Shown here: positions 1-5,793 of the stretch, in pieces | How positions within the stretch are numbered: the stretch's first letter is position 1 | Layout: the number at the start of each line of letters is the position of its first letter | Source of the DNA: Saprospiraceae bacterium | Lineage (GTDB): Bacteria; Bacteroidota; Bacteroidia; Chitinophagales; Saprospiraceae | Length of the DNA stretch: 9,798 nucleotides | Direction of reading: 5' to 3' | Assembly: GCA_013001805.1 (NCBI GenBank) | Contig: JABDLW010000374.1 | Location: 1 to 9,798 of the forward strand | The notes under the pieces: model-generated | Databases searched by the model: none | Told to the model about the DNA's origin: nothing | The model's input: the letters and a program-made list of their open reading frames with translations, nothing else | Made by a program: the position numbers and the translations under genes

Positions 1-312
1 GCCAAGCACCTTGCCTGGCTCCAGGAAAGCCAGTCGGGACGTAAAGTTGATGTATCCGTACTCCAATTAGGGAATATTTGCCTTCTTCACCTCCCCGGCG
101 AATTATTTGTTGAATATCAATTGGCAGCTCAGAAGATGAAGGCCGGCGCGAAGGTCTGCGTAGCTGCTTATGGTGACTATGGACCGGGATACATCGGTAC
201 AAAGATCGCCTATTCCGAGGGAGGTTATGAAACCAGCGAGCGAGCCACCAGAGTAGCACCGGAGGTGGAAAACGTGCTACTTAAAGCAATTAGAAAAGTC
301 CTTTTGCCCTGA
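1..312 (+). CDS. C-terminal end of a probable neutral/alkaline ceramidase-like hydrolase (5' truncated)
   Basis: The reading frame is open from the first base and stops with TGA at 310-312, so only the last 103 residues are visible; the true start lies upstream of the window. The visible part contains the run LHLPGELFVEYQ at residues 30-41, then AAYGDYGPGYIGT at 55-67 and YSEGGYET at 70-77, ending in a helix-like tail (VENVLLKAIRKVLL). From memory this pattern (a PGE-F-EYQL segment, a GDYGPGYI-T segment and an A-EGGYE segment) is typical of bacterial proteins annotated as neutral/alkaline non-lysosomal ceramidase-like, which hydrolyse the amide bond of ceramides or related lipids and are usually exported. 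The catalytic N-terminal part is not present, so activity and signal peptide cannot be judged. No terminator is evident after the stop. The family call is fairly likely but rests on motif recall alone. Confidence 0.6.
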   Translation, partial: AKHLAWLQESQSGRKVDVSVLQLGNICLLHLPGELFVEYQLAAQKMKAGAKVCVAAYGDYGPGYIGTKIAYSEGGYETSERATRVAPEVENVLLKAIRKVLLP

Positions 313-404
313 GCAACCAATCCCAATGATCGTTAAGAGGTTGATGCACCATTAACAAATATCTGTGCGAATTTGCCGGCACGACGACAAAGATCCCACA
401 AACG

Positions 405-432
405 TTATCACATTGTGATTTTCTTGTGATAA
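405..432. promoter_or_regulatory. Operator-like inverted repeats upstream of the DM13 lipoprotein gene
   Basis: TTATCACA (405-412) pairs exactly with TGTGATAA (425-432) across 12 bases. Inside this, ATCACA (407-412) also pairs with TGTGAT (414-419) around a single base, giving three half-sites of one motif. The block ends 9 bases before a promoter-like box. The TGTGA/TCACA half-sites resemble those bound by CRP/FNR-family dimers, but the spacing differs from the classical site, so the regulator is unknown. A binding role is inferred from symmetry and position. Confidence 0.4.
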
Positions 433-441
433 ATAGTGCCT

Positions 442-456
442 TATATTTGTACAAAT
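442..456 (+). promoter_or_regulatory. Promoter -7 box (TATATTTG) overlapping a 12-bp palindrome
   Basis: TATATTTG at 442-449 matches the Bacteroidota -7 consensus TAnnTTTG exactly. It overlaps the perfect palindrome ATTTGTACAAAT at 445-456. A convincing -33 TTTG at the usual spacing is not visible; the nearest TTG is at 424-426, closer than normal. The box is 21 bases before the chosen ATG at 471, which implies a very short leader. It would serve the lipoprotein and beta-barrel genes. Confidence 0.5.
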
Positions 457-470
457 TGAAACAGCAATTT

Positions 471-1148
471 ATGCATAAATCTATTTATTGGTTATTATCT
501 ATTATTTTGATCGGTTGTATCGGAGATGATCTCGTGTTTGATGAAGTTGATCCGGTAGTCCGTATTATGAATCCTGTGGACACATTGGAAATAAATTCGA
601 CCTATCAATTCAATGTTTCCTATTTTAACAATGTAGGTGAGGAAGGTCAATTGCCAGAATATTCCTGGTCCAGTTCCGCACCGGATGTTGTGAGTATTGA
701 CAACACCGGACTGGCTACGGCAATCAGCCTGGGCAAAGCAGAAATCACCGTGACGGGAAATTCACCGGATGGCATCACTTTGCGGGACTCCAGGACTATC
801 GCAGTGGGAACAAGCACCGTACTCTCATCCGGTACACGAACCGGTACCTTGCGCACTACAAGCAGCTACGCATTGACAGGTGCATTTACATTGGAGGAAA
901 TATCCGGAGGTGTGAAATTGAGCTTTGGCGAAGATTACCGAGCCTCTAGTGCTTTGCCTGGCCTTTATGTTTATCTCACCAACAATCCTAATTCCAACAG
1001 CAACGCTTTGGAAATTGGTAAAGTCACAACATTCAGTGGAGCTCACCTATATGAGGTCATGGGTGTGGGACTGAATGAGTACTCGCATGTACTTTATTAT
1101 TGTAAACCCTTTAGTGTAAAGGTTGGCGATGGAGCATTTGACAATTAA
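471..1148 (+). CDS. Lipoprotein with an Ig-like (BIG2-type) and a DM13 domain
   Basis: Predicted 225-residue lipoprotein. The start ATG at 471 gives a lipoprotein signal peptide (MHKS, then a hydrophobic core) with a lipobox LIGC and lipidated Cys16; an upstream in-frame GTG at 426 would lie before the promoter box and bury the signal. Asp19-Asp20 just after the lipidated Cys is weakly reminiscent of Bacteroidota surface-export signals. Residues ~29-112 look like a bacterial Ig-like (BIG2) fold: YSWSSSAPDVVSIDNTGLATA followed by a GKAEITVTG strand. Residues ~120-222 match a DM13 domain: a tGtf-like strand, PGLYVYLTNN, LEIGKV, SGAHLYEV and a final YYCKPFSV with Cys211. DM13 domains are proposed to act in redox or electron transfer through a conserved cysteine; the substrate is unknown. 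The stop is 12 bases before the next gene, an outer-membrane barrel, so the two probably share a transcript and may act together at the cell surface (inference). Confidence 0.8.
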   Translation: MHKSIYWLLSIILIGCIGDDLVFDEVDPVVRIMNPVDTLEINSTYQFNVSYFNNVGEEGQLPEYSWSSSAPDVVSIDNTGLATAISLGKAEITVTGNSPDGITLRDSRTIAVGTSTVLSSGTRTGTLRTTSSYALTGAFTLEEISGGVKLSFGEDYRASSALPGLYVYLTNNPNSNSNALEIGKVTTFSGAHLYEVMGVGLNEYSHVLYYCKPFSVKVGDGAFDN

Positions 1149-1160
1149 AAAAGCAACAAA

Positions 1161-2036
1161 ATGACATTAAGTAAATATATATTCATCTCACTAATTTTCA
1201 GCTTTACTGTTTCAAGCATCCATGCTGGTGGTCCGTGGCCAAAGCCCAAAGGGAAAGGTTATTTTAAATTGAACGAATGGTGGCTCATTGCTGACAAACA
1301 TTACACGGATGCAGGTTTAATTGATCCAAATGTCACTGCAGGGATTTTTAATACAAGTTTATACGCTGAATACGGTTTCACCGATCGATTGACTGGAGTT
1401 CTATACTTTCCATTTTTCAGTAGAAGTTATTTTAATAATCTGGTATCAGCCACCACTGGAGAGGTAATAAAAGCCGGAGAAGCGATAAATTCTATTGGCG
1501 ACACGGATATTTCTCTGAAATACGCCCTGACTAAGCCTGGAAGCGGCTTGCCGGTCTCGGCAACACTCCTTTTGGGATTACCTCTCGGCGAAAATGCGGG
1601 CGGTAGCGAACAAGCCCTGCAAACCGGTGATGGAGAATTCAATCAACTCCTGCAAATCGATGCCGGAAAGTCGTTCGGTACAGACAAGATTGGCTTGTAT
1701 GCATCGGTATATACCGGAATTAATAATCGCACGAATGATTTTAGTGATGAGATCAGATACGGAGGCGAAATCGGCATTGGCCTGGCGGCATCCAAACTCT
1801 GGCTTATTGGACGGATTAATGGGGTCGAGTCACTGCGGAATGGCAAATTAGCATCAGAAATTGTCACCAGCAGCATCTTTGCCAATAATGCGGAATATAC
1901 CAGCTATGGCATTGAGGCCAATCTATATGTGACTGACAAATTAGGCTTGTCTGTAGGATATGCTTCCGCTTTCCGTGGCGAAATCATCTATGCCTCTCCC
2001 TCCTACTCAGTGGGTGTGTTTTACGATATGAAGTAG
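1161..2036 (+). CDS. Outer-membrane beta-barrel protein, partner of the DM13 lipoprotein
   Basis: Predicted 291-residue protein with a Sec signal peptide: residues 1-22, a hydrophobic core and a likely cut after SSIHA, leaving GGPWPKPKGKGYFK at the mature N-terminus. The rest alternates short amphipathic strands ending in aromatic residues with polar turns (for example SLYAEYGFTDRLTGVLYFPFF, DISLKYAL, VSATLLLGLPLG, KIGLYASVYTGI, YGIEANLYVTDKLGLSVGYASAF) and closes with SYSVGVFYDMK. This is a transmembrane barrel pattern, loosely like proteins of the 'MetA-pathway of phenol degradation' outer-membrane family, though that name says little about substrate. The start follows the lipoprotein stop by 12 bases with an A-rich leader, consistent with an operon. 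A transport or surface-anchoring role beside a putative redox lipoprotein is inference; no substrate can be assigned. Confidence 0.7.
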   Translation: MTLSKYIFISLIFSFTVSSIHAGGPWPKPKGKGYFKLNEWWLIADKHYTDAGLIDPNVTAGIFNTSLYAEYGFTDRLTGVLYFPFFSRSYFNNLVSATTGEVIKAGEAINSIGDTDISLKYALTKPGSGLPVSATLLLGLPLGENAGGSEQALQTGDGEFNQLLQIDAGKSFGTDKIGLYASVYTGINNRTNDFSDEIRYGGEIGIGLAASKLWLIGRINGVESLRNGKLASEIVTSSIFANNAEYTSYGIEANLYVTDKLGLSVGYASAFRGEIIYASPSYSVGVFYDMK

Positions 2037-2090
2037 GTTTAGACGTCTTTGGGGAAAATTGATGATTAACCAAAAAACTGTTTCAATTTT

Positions 2091-2451
2091 TGCCTCCGCG
2101 AGAAACCTCTTTAGCCAAACTTTTTTTCACGGTTCTCACAAAGACACAGCAGAGACCACAAAGCATGCTCAGCTGGAAAAGGCTTGGTGCTCTTGGTGCC
2201 TCCGTGGGAAACCGTCTTTAGCCAAACTTTTTTTCAATGTTCCCACAAAGACACAGCAGAGACCACAAAGCATGTTCATTTGGAAAGGGCTTGGTGTTCT
2301 TAGTGCCTCCGTCGGAAACGGCTTTAGCCAAACCTCATTTCACTCTTCCTACAAACACGCAGAGTCACGATGCATACTCAGTTTGAAAAGGTGCTTTGTG
2401 TACTTGGTACCTCCATGGGAAACATCTTTAGCTAAACTTCTTTTTGCCCGG
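2091..2451. repeat. Four tandem copies of a ~106-bp intergenic repeat with internal inverted symmetry
   Basis: Units start at the motif TGCCTCCGYG or variants at 2091, 2197, 2304 and 2408 (periods 106, 107 and 104); the fourth is cut short near 2451. Each continues with TTTAGCCAAACTT or a variant. Units 1 and 2 share an identical 31-base block (2137-2167 and 2244-2274) containing ACACAGCAGAGACC; unit 3 is more decayed. Within a unit the CACAAAGACACAG... arm is partly complementary to the downstream GGCTTGGTG...GGTGCCTCCGTGG arm, so each unit can fold into an imperfect hairpin. The wording (CACAAAGACAC / GTGCCTCCGTGG) resembles a widespread intergenic repeat style in Bacteroidota and other phyla, from memory. 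There is no transposase nearby. The 133-codon frame across it is not a gene: the period is not a multiple of three, so units are read in different frames. Confidence 0.85.
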
Positions 2452-2464
2452 CTCATCTAATCTT

Positions 2465-2494
2465 TCGCGCGCATTACTTTAAACCGAAGCGCGA
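2465..2494. repeat. Short GC-rich inverted repeat upstream of prfC
   Basis: TCGCGC (2465-2470) pairs with GCGCGA (2489-2494) around 18 bases. It lies between the tandem repeat array and the prfC promoter box. No T-run follows, so it is not a standard terminator; it could be a chance match or a weak protein-binding site. Confidence 0.25.
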
Positions 2495-2542
2495 TGCAAA
2501 ATGCTCAGGTCCACACTTAAAAAACTGCATTCTGAAAAAGCA

Positions 2543-2550
2543 TATCTTTG
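2543..2550 (+). promoter_or_regulatory. Promoter -7 box (TATCTTTG) for prfC
   Basis: TATCTTTG matches the Bacteroidota -7 consensus TAnnTTTG exactly and lies 28 bases upstream of the prfC start codon. No clear TTTG -33 element is present 19-21 bases upstream, so only half of the promoter is supported. It could also drive glyS and the S9 peptidase, since both downstream gaps are short. Confidence 0.5.
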
Positions 2551-2578
2551 CAGCCGTTTTTAAAAGCAGATCAAAATT

Positions 2579-4159
2579 TTGAGTCTAATTCCAGAGATAC
2601 AAAAGCGTCGCACATTTGCCATCGTGAGTCACCCGGATGCCGGTAAGACGACCCTGACGGAAAAACTACTCTTGTTTGGTGGCGCAATTCAGGTTGCGGG
2701 AGCAGTCAAAAGTAACAAGATCAAGCGGCATGCTACTTCCGATTTCATGGAAATTGAACGGCAGAGAGGAATCTCGGTTGCGACTTCGGTCATGGCCTTT
2801 GAATATAACGGACTAAAAATCAACATTTTAGACACTCCGGGCCACCAGGACTTTGCTGAAGACACGTATCGTACACTGACCGCTGTGGATAGCGCGATTG
2901 TAGTGATTGATGTGGCCAAAGGTGTGGAACCTCAGACGGAAAAGTTGGTTGAGGTTTGCCGCATGCGAAATACTCCCATGATTGTATTTATCAATAAACT
3001 GGATCGTGAGGGCCGTGATGGCTTTGAACTACTAGACGAAATAGAAGACAAATTGGGGCTTACCGTGTGTCCGCTAAGTTGGCCTATCGGGATGGGTCAG
3101 CGATTTAAAGGAGTGTACAATCTATTTGAAAGTAAATTGAATCTTTTTCAGCCACATGGACAGCAGGAAGCAGAAGAAACCATTGCCATCGAAGATACCA
3201 GTAGTGATCTTTTGGACCACCATGTAGGATCTGCCGAAGCCAAAGAACTCAGAGATGACCTCGAAATCGTACGGACAGTATATCCCGCTTTTGATCAGGA
3301 GGCTTACTTAAATGGTGAACTTTCACCAGTATTTTTTGGTAGTGCCATCAATAATTTCGGAGTCAAGGAATTGCTGGACTGTTTCATTCATATAGCCCCT
3401 CCGCCCAAACCGCGGGAAACAGAAGAAAGACGGGTAGAACCTGCTGAAGATCAATTTAGTGGGTTTATATTTAAAATTCATGCCAATATGGATCCCAAAC
3501 ACCGGGATCGCATCGCCTTTCTAAGAATATGCTCCGGTAAATTTGAAAGAAACACCAATTATCTGCATGTGCGACAAGGCAGAACGATGAAGTTCTCCAA
3601 TCCAACAGCATTTATGGCCGCTAAAAAGTCCATCGTAGACGAAGCCTTTCCAGGAGATATTGTCGGCCTTTACGATTCAAGTAATTTTAAGATTGGTGAT
3701 ACGTTAACGGGTGGAGAAACCCTGCACTTCAAAGGTATTCCCAGCTTTAGTCCGGAGCAATTCCGCTATATAAATAATGCAAATCCACTCAAGGCAAAAC
3801 AGTTGGATAAAGGTCTGGCCCAATTAACTGAGGAAGGTGTGGCTCAACTTTTTACCAAAGAGGATAATGCCAGAAAAATCGTCGGCACGGTGGGTGTACT
3901 TCAATTTGAAGTAATACAATACCGGCTGGAGCATGAATATGGAGCATCTTGCACTTATGAACCACTATCATTACATAAGGCTTGCTGGCTCACCTCTGAG
4001 AAAAAAGGGGCCATTGCAAAAATTGTAAAGGAACGCAAAAAGGACATGGCTCGCGATAAGGAAGGACATTTAGTATTTCTGGCAGAATCGGCCTGGGCAT
4101 TGAAGATGGCACAAGAGAATTACCCGGACATCAAATTTCATTTTAAATGGGATTTTTAG
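2579..4159 (+). CDS. prfC: Peptide chain release factor 3 (RF3), translational GTPase, TTG start
   Basis: A 526-residue protein, close to the 529 of E. coli RF3. RF3 is a cytoplasmic GTPase that removes RF1/RF2 from the ribosome after peptide release and recycles them. The GTPase motifs are intact: P-loop SHPDAGKT at 17-24, switch I region EIERQRGISVATS at 58-70, DTPGH at 85-89 and NKLD at 139-142. The SDFMEIERQRGIS stretch and the LTWPIG-like LSWPIGMGQRFKGVY segment separate RF3 from EF-G and other relatives. The FSGFIFKI segment begins domain II, and the C-terminal domain III ends in the tract YPDIKFHFKWDF. The start is TTG at 2579: it gives the expected N-terminus (MSLIPEIQKRRTFAIVSHPDAGKTT), there is no in-frame ATG before codon 57, and that one lies inside switch I. 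Only a weak AGCAG precedes it. glyS follows after 49 bases. Confidence 0.96.
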   Translation: MSLIPEIQKRRTFAIVSHPDAGKTTLTEKLLLFGGAIQVAGAVKSNKIKRHATSDFMEIERQRGISVATSVMAFEYNGLKINILDTPGHQDFAEDTYRTLTAVDSAIVVIDVAKGVEPQTEKLVEVCRMRNTPMIVFINKLDREGRDGFELLDEIEDKLGLTVCPLSWPIGMGQRFKGVYNLFESKLNLFQPHGQQEAEETIAIEDTSSDLLDHHVGSAEAKELRDDLEIVRTVYPAFDQEAYLNGELSPVFFGSAINNFGVKELLDCFIHIAPPPKPRETEERRVEPAEDQFSGFIFKIHANMDPKHRDRIAFLRICSGKFERNTNYLHVRQGRTMKFSNPTAFMAAKKSIVDEAFPGDIVGLYDSSNFKIGDTLTGGETLHFKGIPSFSPEQFRYINNANPLKAKQLDKGLAQLTEEGVAQLFTKEDNARKIVGTVGVLQFEVIQYRLEHEYGASCTYEPLSLHKACWLTSEKKGAIAKIVKERKKDMARDKEGHLVFLAESAWALKMAQENYPDIKFHFKWDF

Positions 4160-4208
4160 ATTCACTGTAATTAAACAGAATTTTTGGGCAACTAGAAAAC
4201 AATAAATA

Positions 4209-5750
4209 ATGGATTTTAAGCAAATTGTTTCGCACGCTAAAGAATATGGTTTTATTTATCAATCCAGTGAAATTTACGATACCCTCGCCGCGGTGTATGA
4301 TTATGGACCGAACGGTGTCGAACTAAAAAATAATATCAAAGAATATTGGTGGCGGTCGATGGTACAGCGTCACGAGAATATTGTTGGTATTGATGCAGCG
4401 ATATTTATGCATCCAAAGACATGGAAAGCGAGCGGGCATGTTGATGCATTTAATGATCCATTGATTGACAATAAAGACAGTAAAAAAAGATACCGCGCCG
4501 ATGTTCTGATTGAGGAACAAATTGATAAATTGGAAGCGAAAGCAGAAAAGGAAATCAATAAAGCCGCTAAAAGATTTGGAGAGCAATTTGATCGGGAGCA
4601 ATTTGTCACCACCAATGATCGAGTGTTACGTTATCATGGGGAGAAGGAAGCTCTGGCCAGGCGGTTAGCCGAGGCAATGAAAAAGAACAACCTGGAGGGA
4701 TTAAAACAAATCATCGAGGATTTACAAATTGCCTGCCCGGAAAGTGGATCGCGAAACTGGACGGATGTGAGGCAATTTAATTTAATGTTTTCTACCCAGC
4801 TGGGCAACATTGCCGGAGAAGAAGGAAAATTGTATTTGCGTCCGGAAACGGCACAGGGTATTTTCGTCAATTTTCTCAATGTGCAAAAAACCAGTCGGCA
4901 AAAAATTCCCTTTGGCATTGCACAAATCGGTAAAGCTTTTCGCAATGAGATAGTGGCCCGGCAATTTATTTTCCGGATGCGTGAATTTGAGCAAATGGAA
5001 ATGCAGTTTTTTGTCAGGCCGGGTGAAGAAATGGAGTGGTATGAATATTGGAAAGATTTGCGTATAAAATGGCATCGGGCCATTGGCACACCTCAGGAAA
5101 AACTACGATTTCACAATCATGATAATTTAGCTCACTACGCAAACGCGGCCGTAGATATTCAGTTTGAATTTCCGTTTGGGTTTAAAGAATTGGAAGGCAT
5201 ACACAGCCGCACTGATTTCGATTTGGCGAGTCACCAGGAATTATCTGGTAAAAAGTTGCAATTCTTCGATCCGGAATTAGAGAAAAGCTACGTGCCGTAT
5301 GTGGTGGAAACTTCCATCGGATGCGACCGGATGTTTCTCGCTATGTTAAGTCAATCCTTGCAAGAGGAGACAGTGCCGGATGCAGATGGAAAAGAATCGA
5401 CACGAATTGTGATGAAAATTCATCCGGCCATTGCTCCCATCAAGTGTGCCATCTTGCCATTGGTTAAAAATAAGCCCGAGCTAACCGAAAAAGCAAAAGC
5501 AATTTTTAATGACCTCAAGTTTTTCACACAATGTCAATACGATGAAAAAGACGCCATCGGAAGAAGATACCGCCGGCAAGATGCGATTGGCACACCATTC
5601 TGTATCACGGTAGACTTTGAATCTCTAGATGATGAAAGTGTCACCATCAGAGACCGCGACTCTTTAAAACAGGATCGGGTTCATGTTTCTAAAATACAGG
5701 ATGTTTTACGTGATAAAATAAATATGGAATCCTTGCTGCGCAGTTTCTAA
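4209..5750 (+). CDS. glyS: Glycyl-tRNA synthetase, class II single-chain dimeric type
   Basis: A 513-residue enzyme that charges tRNA-Gly with glycine using ATP in the cytoplasm. It is the single-polypeptide alpha2 type, not the alpha2-beta2 GlyQ/GlyS type, so some databases call it glyQS. The N-terminus EYGFIYQSSEIY...YDYGPNGVELKNNIKEYWW is diagnostic. Residues 176-194 carry CPESGSRNWTDVRQFNLMF, and 210-217 carry LRPETAQG in the glycine/ATP pocket. Class II motif 2 is FRNEIVARQFIFRMREFEQMEMQFF with Arg245; motif 3 is SIGCDRMFLAML with Arg374. The C-terminal anticodon-binding domain begins near HPAIAPIKCAILPL and contains GRRYRRQDAIGTPFCITVDF and VTIRDRD. All core motifs are present and the length is normal. 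The ATG start gives the family's usual N-terminus. It lies 49 bases after prfC and 43 before the peptidase gene, a plausible operon. Confidence 0.97.
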   Translation: MDFKQIVSHAKEYGFIYQSSEIYDTLAAVYDYGPNGVELKNNIKEYWWRSMVQRHENIVGIDAAIFMHPKTWKASGHVDAFNDPLIDNKDSKKRYRADVLIEEQIDKLEAKAEKEINKAAKRFGEQFDREQFVTTNDRVLRYHGEKEALARRLAEAMKKNNLEGLKQIIEDLQIACPESGSRNWTDVRQFNLMFSTQLGNIAGEEGKLYLRPETAQGIFVNFLNVQKTSRQKIPFGIAQIGKAFRNEIVARQFIFRMREFEQMEMQFFVRPGEEMEWYEYWKDLRIKWHRAIGTPQEKLRFHNHDNLAHYANAAVDIQFEFPFGFKELEGIHSRTDFDLASHQELSGKKLQFFDPELEKSYVPYVVETSIGCDRMFLAMLSQSLQEETVPDADGKESTRIVMKIHPAIAPIKCAILPLVKNKPELTEKAKAIFNDLKFFTQCQYDEKDAIGRRYRRQDAIGTPFCITVDFESLDDESVTIRDRDSLKQDRVHVSKIQDVLRDKINMESLLRSF

Positions 5751-5793
5751 AGTGTATTATTAGTATTCTGAAATCTAAATTTACCTGCAAAAA

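Noticed and set aside
426..470. GTG at 426 as the start of the lipoprotein gene
   Set aside because: It precedes the promoter box at 442-449 and adds 15 residues before a lipoprotein signal peptide that starts properly at the ATG at 471.
2041..2048. AGACGTCT palindrome after the barrel gene as a terminator
   Set aside because: It has no loop and no T-run, so it cannot form a terminator hairpin; an 8-bp palindrome can occur by chance.
2091..2451. CRISPR array
   Set aside because: The ~106-base units are similar over most of their length, not short identical repeats with unique spacers, and no cas gene is near.
2059..2460. 133-codon frame across the tandem repeats as a small gene
   Set aside because: It is a translation of the repeat array. 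Periods of 106, 107 and 104 bases put units in different frames, and the product has no domain or sensible composition.
4634..5089. 151-codon minus-strand frame
   Set aside because: It is antisense to the core of glyS, which is fully conserved on the + strand; no domain is recognisable.
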